DNA of 64,000 bases from Rhyacichthys aspro (lineage: Eukaryota > Chordata > Actinopteri > Gobiiformes > Rhyacichthyidae): positions 8,814,109 through 8,878,108 of the forward strand of contig CM072165.1 of the NCBI GenBank assembly GCA_036850595.1, given 5' to 3'. The number at the start of each line of letters is the position of its first letter. The stretch's first letter is position 1. The position numbers and the translations under genes are program-made. Positions 12,901 through 22,175 of this stretch are shown in pieces. Below the pieces are notes generated by a model, which saw only the letters and a program-made list of their open reading frames with translations, ran no database searches and was not told the origin of the DNA.

Positions 12901-15900
12901 GGGACTTGATCTTTGAGGTTTACCTGGAAAAGAAGGAGCCTGAGAACTGCTGTTTAATCAAGGTATAAGTCCCCTCAGGTCTGGGGCGAATAAGAGAGAC
13001 GCTGCCGGGGAATGGAGTGTGGGATGAAGGCAGGTGAAACAGGACAAAGAGATGATGGCGCGGGGAGCACAAAAAGGTGGAAGGGTTGATAGAATAGGGC
13101 CGAGACATTGGCGCTTAAGCCTGATGGGATTACCGGCAACCAAATAAATCAAAAGTGAACTAATCAAAAGAAATGTCTGATTTAATTGTGTGAGTAATGC
13201 GTTTCTCGAGGCGTGCAGTACTGCTGTAGGTTATAGGCTCCTTTCACAGGTGATGGGTTAAACAGGAATGCTCACAGGCACTTTGACTTTAATACAGCTC
13301 AAGGACCACCTTTCTCTTAATGCAATTCGGACAACGTGCTATTTTTTAATCACTGCACGTCTCTGTACAGTACATGTTAAGTATTGAACGCCTCTGCAAA
13401 GGAAAACATGGCTAATAGCAATGTTATCGATCCATAGATCTTATAAACTAAGCGTTCATATGCAGGTTATGCTGTATTTATTTACTTTGTGTGTATGTTG
13501 TTGTTGTAGCTGTCTCCAAGTATGAGGGCATCAGAGCTGGCAGAAACTGCCCTGAGTATGAAGAACATCACTGTCAATGCTCAAGACTTCTGGACTACTT
13601 TTGAAGTCATTGAGAATGGAGAGTTAGGTATGATACACTTGGTCTGTTTATTTCAAGAGAATCTGCCAAATTTACCAATAATCACCACTGAAAAACTTTT
13701 CTTATTTAAACACGTCATTTCATTAATTGGTGCTTCACAAAATTAGGTTTGAATCATCCACACAAGTATTTTTCTTTTCATATTGGTACTTATTTAAATG
13801 ATTTCCTCTTCTAAGTCTTTTAAGAGTTCATTCAGGAAGTTATTTGCTGAAAGTTTCACAAGTACAGTGAACTAATGTACTCAGTTAATTTTTTAGAAGT
13901 GTTACACTGAAGTAAATATGGGTTCTATTCCCTTTGAGACCCTGGTCTTCAGCTGCTCCACAGTCTGGGCAGCTGTTGTCCTCTTCATGATGTAACATAT
14001 ATTTTCAAAAGGAGAAGGGTCAGACCAGTTAACTTAGTTTACGAGGCCAGACCTTTGTAATGCATGCAGAAAGAGGCCTGGCCTTGTTCTGCTGAAATAT
14101 CTTTGATCCTTGATGTCTGCATATGTCTCCTTGTAAAATGGAGGTTTCTGGTTGCAGAAATATAACTGATAAAAAATATAGTTAAAGAGATGCTCATTCT
14201 AAGCTCCAATCCCTTTTTTATAGATAATGTAGAATTATTTGTGCATATACTAAAATGAACAACATTCAACATCATTTAAATATAAAAAAGTTTCACAAAT
14301 AATGACTAAAATATAAATGACAGCTTGTTTTCTTTTCTGTAAACTTTCTCTTCTGGATTATATTAAGCCAGAGTGACGCATCACCAGTTAGCTGTTCTCT
14401 TTTAAGGCACCTTTGAAGATCACTATTCATCTTCTCCAAGGACCCTGTGATTAGACGATTATGCTCCCTCTCTAATGAACGGGTGTCTGTGAACACTGAG
14501 ACACACTGAGAAATTAGCCAAGCACTGTCAGTTTGATGATATGCATATTATTAATCACCTTTACCGTCATATGTCATAAATTACCTTCATCTTCCTTGCA
14601 TGATCAACGCAGGGAGTTGACCCACCTCATTTAGAATTAATATGCAATGGTAGGACCCCCGTTTGATCATATCCTGGCAAGTGGTGATCCTCAAAGTCGT
14701 GCGTAGCTTGCGGTCCCTGTGCACTTTTCATTAGTTCACAGAGAGTTTACACCTCACTCTTATGTTTGTTTTTCTTCTCACAAAGTTACAGAGGACACGC
14801 CGTCCTCTTCTAAAAATGAAGGTGTGTTGAATACTGAATGTATTTGCTGACGGTTCAGCAAATTTTCCATGGCAAGACAAAATGTCTGCAGAAGAGTAAA
14901 CAGTCAAGCTATTTTGAAGGCGGTACCGTGACAGGGTTGGCTTATAAAACCATAAAGAAGGGAGGGAAAGTGCGTTAATTAGCCATTTTGGAGGATAGCT
15001 TCAGATAAACACTGTTATGGAGGACAATAGGCAGAAAATGGGAGCAAATATTTGTTGGGAAATGAGGAACTAATTTTATGGCCCAGGTCTGCTGAGATTT
15101 CAGAGTAAAGATAAGCTCATGGTTATGAATAAGTTATGCTACTGTGGCAATTTTTTTCCCTTCCTCTGCCCTGAAAACTGGGGATGCATCAGACAAGGGC
15201 GCTGCTTCACACATTATCGATTTTTTTTTTAGCTGATAACATGTATCCTCTTCACCAATTACAAAGTGATAATAGCTCTATTTGCACATCCGTGTGTTTT
15301 TACCATAAGGCAACCATTTAAACTTGAAATTCAGTCAAACAACATAATAATAGCATTTACTTCCGAAGTAAAATAGATCTTTTACTACTAAACTAAATAC
15401 ATTTTTTCCTCTGCTTCTATCTATTTGCTTATAAACCATGCTTTTTCCAGAGCGACCACTGCACCAGAGTGAGAAGGTTCTGGAGCAGGTCCTGGAGTGG
15501 AGTTCACTGGAGTTTCCCAGCTCTGCCTTCCTTGTCATCAAGAAGTTTGCTGCGGCCCAAAGAACTGCAGAGGGAAAAGGTATTGGTGCAATAAACATAA
15601 TAGTCAGGTTTAGCAGGTGGTCTGTCAGTTTTAAATGACAGTGGACTAAAAAAAGTGAACTTAAAAAACATGACTGTGAAGGTACAAAACCAGCAGCATT
15701 ATTCCCTAATAAATACAGTGACTAATAAATAGGCTGATGTATGAACACATTTTTCCAGCTGGAGTTGACATATTAGTGCATGTCCTTTGACTAATTCAAT
15801 CGTTTACACCTGTTTCCTGTTTCCAGAGCAGAAGCAGTTCATTAGAAGCGACTACCTCAAGTTTACTGATGGATCCTCCAAACTGCTGTCAGCCCATAAA

Positions 15901-18900
15901 TTCCAGGACAAATATGTGGCCCTGCGTTCTGAGAAACTGCTGCTCTACAGAGATATCAAAGTAGGCATATATCTTTTTCCACTTTAATCTCCCGCTTTAT
16001 CCAGTGTTTGGGAAACACAGAATATAAGGCCCAAGAAGCGACTGGTATCTCCAGGGAGCTCGAAAGGTTATAGAAACACACATATTACCAGAAACAAGCT
16101 ACGAGCTAAAACCTGCTCTCTGGTGATATACCGTCGTCAGTGATCCGCATTTTTAAACGAAGGGGGTAAATAACGCAAAGCCATGTCTGCGGTCTTCCCA
16201 TTCGCTTTTGAAAATGAAAGGATGCAGCAGTTTCTGGGTGGGGACCAGCAGGCCGAGTTCCCTAGAGGGCTTTTCTTCTCCTGTATTTTTACACCGGGAT
16301 TGGTAAAAGAGTGTGAAGCCGTGTTAATAATTGATGGAGATGCAGTAATTCTGGGGAAGAATGGAGCGTAGGGGTATGAGGGAATAGTTTGTGTGTAACA
16401 GAGGGGGTTACGGCAATAAAAAAAAACATTCTTGATATCAGATTGCACAAGCATGTGGCTAATTACCACGCTAATACAAAGGAAGTGTTATGAAATTCAT
16501 ATTCTTTGGCCTCAACAATTATTCCAGGGTCTGTATTTAGCGCAAATTATGTCGGAGGAAACGATACGGGAGGTGGGCTGTGATGTGTAGGTGTCACAGG
16601 AACGCTCTAACTTTGATTCGTCTCGCTTTGTTCTCTTTGACTTTGTTCTTTGTCGCTTGAAGGAACAGGTTTGTGAGTAACGACTCAAATTAATTGTGAC
16701 GCGGTGATGCTGTGAAACGCCACAAACATCATGTTGCCATTTTATTGTCGGTTTATTAACTTTTAGATTGTTCACTTATTCCGTCTTTCTTTCTACAGAG
16801 CGCTAAAGCGGAGAGAGCCGTCCTGGTTAAATCCGCAAAATGCTACCTAGGCCTGAAGAAAAAGCTCAAACCTCCGAACAGGTAAAAATCCATCACATCA
16901 TCTGAAAAGTGAAGTGTGGGTCTTAACAGTCTGAATTCATGTAGATAACAGTGGAAACAGTATCTGCGTGGGGCCTCTGGTTTTAGGCTTTCATTAAAAC
17001 TGCTGATGTGAATGAGCGCTGCTGATAATTAACACCTGCTGGGCTTTTTAAGGCACTTCTCGCACGTGTCTGGAAAGTAAATGGCACACAAAAAAAGGAA
17101 CTAATAAACCCTTCTCAAACCAGTCACTGCTGTTACTACAAGACAGAATGCTCTCAGCAAGGAAAAGGAGTAAAATAATAAGCTGTTGGCTGACAATGAA
17201 GGTCATGAACTATAGCAAACCTACAATGGGCCACAGTTTTACATGCGAATTCCCCACGGTATTATTGCAGTGCTTTTTCACGTCCCTTATGCTATATCTT
17301 AAAGTGTGAATGTAATATATTTGTGTGAATCTTACTAATGAGTCATTCTCAGTGCAACAGGTTGATAGTGCAAACGTCCTTGTCATTTTTGCAGAGTTGC
17401 TTATTAAAACAGCTGCTGCACCTCCTCAACAAACAGTTCCTGTGTGTAATTATAAAGTAAAGATTATTTAGCACCGCTCTACTGTGTAATTGCAGGTGAA
17501 CTTTTTACTCTGTTTCCAAAGATGTTTCACTATACCACTTCTAACCTCATCTTATTTTTCACTGGGATAGAATTGATCGACCTCTATCACTGCAGCTGCG
17601 CCACTACTTTATTATAATGATTTTCTATTATAATAATTTATGACACATGCCAAACCTGCAGCAGCTCTTGTTGATCAACTGTGTTCAGAAGCAGAATCAT
17701 GCATTCATTTTGAGTCAAGCCACTAAATGAAATCTGGAAATGAGCGAAAGAGGGCAGTGGGGAAAATATGGTGATGGTTTCATAGACATACCATTGAGTG
17801 GCCAGTACAGGCTCGTCTCACAGTGTGAAGCTCAGCAGAGGCAGCACCCGGGCTCATTAGGCCGAGGTCTACCTCCGATCGCCCGGCCGAACTCACAGGA
17901 GTGCTGCTCCCACCCGCGAGCTCTTCATCTCCGCGCCATTTTCTGCTTTGTTCTTCCTCCACTCCTCTGCTCCAAATGACCAAAGGTTTGAGGGAAAGTG
18001 CTCTTTTCACCTTTTGGATTTTCAGTGTAAAAGCAAAACACCTCTACCTCGGAGCGCTGTGCTGTAACTGTTTATATGCATCTAATTTAGTTGATGTTAA
18101 AGTGACTCATCATCAGCTGCAAGGTTTCTAATTGAGCGGCATCTGTAGCGCACTTTGGCCCGGGGCGTGTGAAGGTCTTAGCGTGCATAAACAAGCAGCG
18201 ATTAGCTTCATTAATTCCTCTGTTTAGTACCTAGCATTTGTACTTTGTCTTCTCTTTGCATGTAAATAAATAGGGCCATGACCCGTTCATATCTCCAAAA
18301 GCACCTATTTTAAAGTTATTAGCTTTAGAGTTGTATAAACTTTGCAAAGTCTGTGACTTCCTTTACAAAAACATAGCTTTAAATGAAGTCAGACAGAGGT
18401 CATGGACAAATCTGACTTGCATACTTTTTTTCCCCCTTTTTTTCAGCTGTGGCTTCACAGTCTACACAGATAAACAGCAGTGGTGAGTACATGGCCCAGT
18501 GAAGCATTATTTATGATCATATACTGAAAAGCTGCAATGTATGATGTAGGATAATAGACTCTAAATGCAAAGGAAGCACTCATTAGCATTTTTGATTTAA
18601 CTTTTCATAGTTGTTACTCAGTTTCAATAAGATAATGTCCAAAAAACAAAACCCATAACCTCCGTTCTAGTTTAAGCCTCTGCCCTCATACAGAAATAAC
18701 AAACACAATATGGATTCATATACAGTAAGTGACACATAGTATTTAAACCATCATTTCAGATTCTCAATTGGGGCTGTTGTAATTGATACTTTACACATGT
18801 AATCACTTTTAATAGCGGTTATCAAGCCGATCAAATCTCTCAGTGATCCGTGCAGATGACCTGTCAGTACAGACTCTGATTCAGTAAATACACTCATGTG

Positions 18901-21076
18901 CATGAAAATAACAGGAGTTACAGTGCTGATCTACTGCTCCCTCCTCAGGCATTTCTGCTGCGAGAAGCGGGAGGTACAGGTCGGCTGGGTGACAGACATC
19001 ATCAGAACCAAGGTGAGTGGATGTGCAGTGATGTCTGAAATCGCTCATGTAAACATGGAGAAAGATATTTGATGGGAAGACATCTCAAAGATGTGTGTAT
19101 TTTATCGTTAAGCATCAAGCCAGAAAAATGAAAAATGATGCATTCTATATGGTAAAAAATGCATGTGAATTTTGCTACAATAAATCACATTTTACATCAA
19201 CAGCTGAGAACACATAAATGTTATAAATCATACTTCTCCTAATCATCTGTTTTGGTTGTGCTGTTACGCAGATGAAACATAAACAGTCAAAAGAAGAAGG
19301 GTAAAGTTTTCGGGGTCACTTAGCAATAACATTAATCATTTTATGTGGAAAAGCTCTAAGAATAAGGTCAAGCCAACTGTAACAATCATGTTGCGGTACT
19401 TAGCCCCGAGATAAGGCTAAGTGTTGCCTCTGTCAGCCGCTGACACAGCACATAGAGCACATGTGACATAAATAATGCAATGCAAACACATGTGTCATCT
19501 GTTCTCATTATTTTTCACTCTTAACTTCATTACATTGAATGGAACATAATGTTTTTGATACTAAATTTAATTAAATCTTGTTTCTGACCATTTACTACAG
19601 AGAAGCTGTCTTCACTGTATATAATGCTGAGCACGTTTCATTAATATATCTTTCTGGGAACTATAGCCCAGTGTTGTTTATCACAGGTGCTTACAGTAAA
19701 AACCTCTCAGTGCTTTAGTTTTGGTTTCCCAGTAAAAAGGGCAACGCTGTCAGAGAGGCTGCTCTAAAGGGAAAGCCAATTCTTGTCTGTTGTTTCAAGT
19801 GTTTCAAGGTGTTTATTACAGCACTCTCACTGACTTTACTCTGATCTTTGGAGAAGCTTTTAGCTCTGCAAAATAAATCTATAGCAGACTAGAGTCGGCT
19901 AAAAATATTAGGATCCTTCTTCACAAATCCGCTAAATATCAGGATTGTCAGCAAGGGCTTGGGGAAAGGACACAGGACTTAGGGGAAGGGCAGAGAGAAA
20001 GTGAAGATGAGAAAGTAGACCCAGACTACTTGTGTTTCCTGATTCCCTTTCTCTTACCTGTTAGCCAGCATTGTGCACTTACAGTTTCCATAGCAACCGG
20101 GGCCTCATTTGGAACCGAGTGGAATGGGTCCTGGTGAGTGGACAGTTCGGGGAGGGCATAGAGGTCCAAGGACAGGTCCTGGCAGTGATAAAATGAGGAT
20201 TTGTTAAAGATGGGCACGTCTGTGTGCCGCACAAGCTTAAAAAAATAGAGAGAGAAAGAGAAAATGTAGAAAAAAGTACAGATGACGATCGAAATACTAT
20301 GACGGGACATCATTACCATCAGTACATTATGCATGAATGATTGTGAGCAGCTAGCACATATAGGTTTGTAATACTTTATTAATAATGCCTGCGGTTGACT
20401 GTGTCTTCAGTACGGATCTGACATCTGTGTAAAGAGCATTACCTCAAAAGTCCCCGCAGTTCAAAGAGCGTCCACTGGGGGAGCTTTAACTGAACCCCGC
20501 AAGATGGCAACACTCAGCAACAGCTCCAGTACACAGGTGAGTGACAGTGGTTTTAATAGGTTGCTTTTGCTGCGGAACATGTTTTTCATCCCACGCTTTA
20601 AGATGCAATGTGTGGTCTTTTTGTTAAGGTGATGTAACTTCATATGCAAATTTGAATTACTTAAGGAATTCTCTTTCTGACATGAAAAATTATTCTGAGC
20701 CTGGCCTCTGTGGTACGCGGTTGCAGTGGAAAATGTGCTGTAATTTATCTTTATCCGCCATTTTTGCCCACAGCTGACAGACAAGACGATTTCTGTTGGC
20801 GAGGGCAACCCGAAGCCCGTCAAGGTTGCCAGCATTCAGCACAAGACCAGCACCATAGCCAACTGCCTGAAGCACGTCGACATGTTCAAGGCCCCAGACG
20901 TCCAGCATCGGAGAAGAACCTCAGTGGAGTCTTTACCTGTGATCCCTCAGAGCCGATGTAAAAACACAGGCAAGAAACCGTCATTAGGCGGGGAGGCCGT
21001 GATGCCGGCCAGCGTGCTGAATGAACTGAACTCGGTGCTGAGTAAGAGCGGCCGCAGCGCGAAGAACAGTGAGTGA
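877..21076 (+). CDS. arap2: arap2-like gene, 3' portion (ten exons, partial at 5' end)
   Basis: Ten exons with canonical AG/GT borders join without a frame break: 877-954, 12888-12962, 13510-13627, 15451-15579, 15827-15960, 16799-16881, 18447-18482, 18949-19012, 20411-20536 and 20774-21076. The product carries a Ras-association domain (exons 2-4), a PH domain (exons 5-8) and a basic/Ser-rich tail (exons 9-10). ARAP proteins are cytoplasmic, phosphoinositide-dependent dual GAPs for Arf and Rho GTPases that act on actin and focal adhesions, ordered SAM-PH-PH-ArfGAP-PH-PH-RhoGAP-RA-PH. Only the last two domains and the tail are in the window. Phrases such as LIFEVYLEKKEPENCCLIK, ELERPLH, EKVLEQVL and the tail motif NELNSVL resemble remembered vertebrate ARAP2 more than ARAP1 or ARAP3. 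The family call is firm; the paralogue call is likely but from memory. Confidence 0.88.
955..1756 (+). other. arap2 intron, left of the LTR element
   Basis: Non-coding sequence between the first visible exon and the retroelement. Purine-rich stretches occur around 1090-1170. Apart from the ATGTT copy at its right end, which is one half of the target duplication, nothing specific is seen. Confidence 0.5.
1757..2131 (-). repeat. 3' LTR of the minus-strand retroelement
   Basis: A 375-bp LTR, TG...CA on both strands. On the minus strand it holds a TATA-like TATTATAAAC (1941-1950), a CCAAT motif nearby and AATAAA (1847-1852, TTTATT on +), in the order expected for U3-R. It is identical to the copy at 11307-11681. 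It lies left of the purine tract, so it is the 3' LTR in element orientation. Confidence 0.92.
2133..2145 (-). promoter_or_regulatory. polypurine tract of the retroelement
   Basis: On the minus strand AAAGAGGAAGGAA lies two bases before the TG of the 3' LTR. This is the normal place for the plus-strand DNA primer, and it fixes the element orientation together with the primer-binding-like site. Confidence 0.75.
2821..3180. repeat. 180-bp tandem duplication inside the retroelement
   Basis: Two adjacent copies (2821-3000 and 3001-3180). A core of about 65 bp in each is identical and the flanks differ at scattered bases. Each copy holds an inverted repeat, CTCGTCGTA...TACGACGAG (2858-2866/2888-2896 and 3038-3046/3068-3076), that could form a 9-bp stem with a loop of about 21 bases. 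Confidence 0.85.
3181..11284 (-). other. retroelement interior without recognised genes
   Basis: AT-rich sequence with stops in every frame. There is a T17 run at 6457-6473 and a TTTA run at about 6684-6703. Two similar segments around 9805-9855 and 10125-10180 share 'CCTGCTGACACT' and a GTGTGTGTGCTCT stretch. The low-complexity block at 9395-9475 is suspect sequence. No reverse transcriptase or integrase motif could be read in any frame. Confidence 0.55.
11285..11302 (-). promoter_or_regulatory. primer-binding-like site of the retroelement
   Basis: Four bases inside the 5' LTR, the minus strand reads TGGCGTCACGAACTACGG. The initial TGG complements the CCA end of a tRNA, as expected for a retroviral-type primer-binding site. 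I could not assign the tRNA with confidence. Confidence 0.6.
11307..11681 (-). repeat. 5' LTR of the minus-strand retroelement
   Basis: Identical to 1757-2131. It carries the same TATA-like box (11491-11500) and AATAAA (11397-11402 on the minus strand). It is the promoter-proximal LTR, and transcription would run away from arap2 exon b and against the host gene. Confidence 0.92.
11687..12887 (+). other. arap2 intron, right of the LTR element
   Basis: Non-coding. A homopolymer-rich block at about 11796-11836 looks like poor sequence. The branch and polypyrimidine region for the exon at 12888 is a clear CT tract from 12864. Confidence 0.55.
12888..12962 (+). CDS. arap2: arap2 exon b: start of Ras-association domain
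   Basis: A 75-bp, phase 0-0 exon. The acceptor follows a long CT tract ending TTTGCAG and the donor is GTATAAGT. Its 25 residues (FSPAGDLIFEVYLEKK and on to CCLIK) form the first beta-strands of the RA ubiquitin-like fold. The phrase FEVYLEKKEPENCC is the strongest single family signature in the window and points to ARAP2. Confidence 0.92.
12963..13509 (+). other. arap2 intron b-c
   Basis: A 547-bp intron with no feature beyond its splice sites. Overlapping antisense open frames at its left end are not protein-like. Confidence 0.6.
13510..13627 (+). CDS. arap2: arap2 exon c: middle of Ras-association domain
   Basis: A 118-bp exon, phase 0 in and phase 1 out. The acceptor is GTTGTTGTAG and the donor GTATGA. 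It encodes LSPSMRASELAETALSMKN followed by a segment with DFWTTFEVIENGEL. In RA domains of this family the helix (SELAETAL) is followed by the W-TFEV strand, and both are visible. The last base joins AG of the next exon to make a Glu codon, giving ELERPLH across the junction. Confidence 0.93.
13628..15450 (+). other. arap2 intron c-d
   Basis: A 1.8-kb intron. The stretch around 14590-14720 is of higher complexity, with an ATTAATATGCAA motif suggesting possible homeodomain/POU-type sites. No exon or transposon was recognised. Confidence 0.5.
15451..15579 (+). CDS. arap2: arap2 exon d: end of Ras-association domain
   Basis: A 129-bp, phase 1-1 exon after the acceptor CTTTTTCCAG, with donor GTATTG. 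It encodes ERPLHQSEKVLEQVLEWSSL, then FPSSAFLVIKKF and a short linker. ERPLH plus EKVLEQ(V/A)L is a conserved ARAP block closing the RA domain, and SAFLVIKK is its last strand. The frame runs on into the intron and soon meets a stop, which supports splicing here. Confidence 0.94.
15827..15960 (+). CDS. arap2: arap2 exon e: start of C-terminal PH domain
   Basis: A 134-bp exon, phase 1 in and phase 0 out. The acceptor is TTTCCTGTTTCCAG and the donor GTAGGC. It encodes QKQFIRSDYLKFTDGSSKLL, then HKFQDKYVALRSEKLLLYRD. The pattern 'G-x-K-x-F-x-x-(K/R)-Y-x-x-L-x-x-x-x-L-x-x-Y' is the first half of a PH domain: strands beta1 to beta3 with the Lys/Arg positions that usually contact phosphoinositide headgroups. 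Confidence 0.92.
15961..16798 (+). other. arap2 intron e-f
   Basis: An 838-bp intron. Overlapping open frames on both strands at 16137-16469 are not recognisable proteins. There is no clear repeat. Confidence 0.5.
16799..16881 (+). CDS. arap2: arap2 exon f: central PH domain strands
   Basis: An 83-bp exon, phase 0 in and phase 2 out, after a CT-rich acceptor (TTTCTTTCTACAG) with donor GTAAAA. It encodes SAKAERAVLVKSAKCYLGLK followed by KKLKPPN. The basic KKKLKPP stretch is shared by C-terminal PH domains of ARAP family members. The split Ser codon is completed by the next exon. Confidence 0.92.
16882..18446 (+). other. arap2 intron f-g
   Basis: A 1.6-kb intron with a GC/CpG-rich patch at about 17810-17935 that stands out from its AT-rich surroundings. 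It may be conserved non-coding DNA. No exon was recognised. Confidence 0.5.
18447..18482 (+). CDS. arap2: arap2 exon g: 36-bp microexon of the PH domain
   Basis: A small exon, phase 2-2, between a strong polypyrimidine acceptor (CCCCCTTTTTTTCAG) and the donor GTGAGT. It contributes CGFTVYTDKQQ with split codons at both ends (Ser at the start, Trp at the end). The motif (W/C)GFTVYT-x-K-x-x-W is characteristic of ARAP PH domains. At 36 bp it is easily missed by automatic prediction, but the frame requires it. Confidence 0.9.
18483..18948 (+). other. arap2 intron g-h
   Basis: A 466-bp intron with nothing distinctive beyond its splice signals. Confidence 0.6.
18949..19012 (+). CDS. arap2: arap2 exon h: C-terminal helix of the PH domain
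   Basis: A 64-bp exon, phase 2 in and phase 0 out. The acceptor is CTCCCTCCTCAG and the donor GTGAGT. It encodes HFCCEKREVQVGWVTDIIRT then K. The invariant PH-domain tryptophan of the C-terminal alpha helix is present in VGWVTDII. The preceding W-H-F-C-C matches W-x-L-C-C of mammalian ARAPs. Confidence 0.92.
19013..20410 (+). other. arap2 intron h-i
   Basis: A 1.4-kb intron. It holds an RFX-type X-box palindrome at 20084-20097. An antisense frame at 20026-20334 is not a recognisable protein. Confidence 0.5.
20084..20097. promoter_or_regulatory. candidate RFX X-box in arap2 intron
   Basis: GTTTCCATAGCAAC matches the palindromic X-box pattern GTnnCC-AT-GG/AnAAC bound by RFX factors, which control ciliary genes among others. 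It is a single motif match, so function is inferred only. Confidence 0.4.
20411..20536 (+). CDS. arap2: arap2 exon i: C-terminal tail
   Basis: A 126-bp, phase 0-0 exon with acceptor GTGTCTTCAG and donor GTGAGT. It encodes 42 residues starting YGSDICVKSITSK, rich in Ser/Thr and basic residues and probably disordered. The tail of ARAP2 just after the PH domain diverges fast, so the assignment rests on clean splice sites and phase rather than similarity. Confidence 0.82.
20774..21076 (+). CDS. arap2: arap2 exon j: terminal coding exon
   Basis: The acceptor TTTTTGCCCACAG is followed by 303 bp of open frame ending in TGA at 21074-21076. The tail includes IANCLKHVDMFKAP, then RRRTSVESLP, and near the end MPASVLNELNSVLSKS. 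The last two blocks resemble the remembered ARAP2 C-terminus (an arginine-rich block, then a VIEELNVVL-like helix), which supports the paralogue call. A GTGAGT at 21069, overlapping the last codons, could act as a donor, so a longer alternative C-terminus is possible. Confidence 0.85.
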   Translation: MTDKTISVGEGNPKPVKVASIQHKTSTIANCLKHVDMFKAPDVQHRRRTSVESLPVIPQSRCKNTGKKPSLGGEAVMPASVLNELNSVLSKSGRSAKNSE

Positions 21077-22175
21077 CAGGACAAGAGGTAAGGAGAAAGT
21101 CAGAGCGGCCATTTTGACCCAGAAGGCAAACATTAAAGGTTGATGTGGAAGAGGAGACAGAAGTGGGAAGATCATAGCCTCAGGACTGAATGTTATGAAA
21201 TACAGGATCATGAGGGGAGTGTGGGAAGCAGGTGCAGGAGAGACTGGAGGTCAGGCAGACCTCAGCTGGACACGGCGCTTACCCAAGCACTACAAAACGT
21301 GATTTATACACCACTCTTCCAAAACGTATCCAGTGTTACCGTTACACCTGTATATTTCAGCCAACCTCATACTTTCCATTCTGTCGTCAAAACGCAAGAA
21401 TATGAATCACAAATCTCTTATTTTTGCAGCGTTCTAACCTCTATAAAGAGTCATCACAGGAACTACTGGGGGAAATACATTTTTATATGAATACACTGGA
21501 CAAAGTATATCTTTATCGGGATATATTTTTGTGAAAATGTTGCTAGCTTTACCTTAAGCTTTGAGTTGGAAAAAAAAACCCATTGAAAATAATGCATTGG
21601 TAAGCCAAACCTTTTACTTAACGGCCACCAGTAGCTTTAGAAACACTTTTTATTTTGTATTATCAAAACTAATGAATAATTTATTTGTTTTTTATATCCT
21701 ACTATTTCAATTCTGCAAATGAGTTCTAAAACCTTGCACTGAATGCTATAACATGTAATTTAATGTAGTGTGCAATTTTTATGAATAAATACTAAAATAA
21801 ACAAATGGGCCGTATGTATGTGATGTTTATGTGTTTTGTTTTTTCAAGTAAAAGCCTTTTATTAGTATTTGAGCTCTACATCTGGTTTCTGTGGATATAA
21901 ACAACACTGGATTGTAATGTGTTTTATTTCTGCTCAGTGTGTATGGCTGTACATCTGCTCTGTATGTTAGGCTTTGAAACATTACTGGACAATTCTTATG
22001 TTCCCTCTATATTTGAACACATGAACAATACACAAGTCAGGCGAATTACTTCACTCCGCTGAGGATTTTAACATAAAGAATCCTCATTCCCACCAATTCC
22101 TATTTATTTATGTAAAAACTGTGCCATTATTCTATCCACAGATGCATCAAATTAAGCTTTTTATGTAAGAATAAA
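21077..22175 (+). other. arap2: probable arap2 3' UTR with polyadenylation signals
   Basis: Sequence after the stop is non-coding and grows AT-rich. AATAAA hexamers lie at 21784-21789 and 21796-21801, about 710 bp past the stop, and again at 22170-22175. The first pair is the most likely transcript end and the later one a possible distal site. This is inferred from hexamers only; no transcript evidence is available. Confidence 0.5.
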
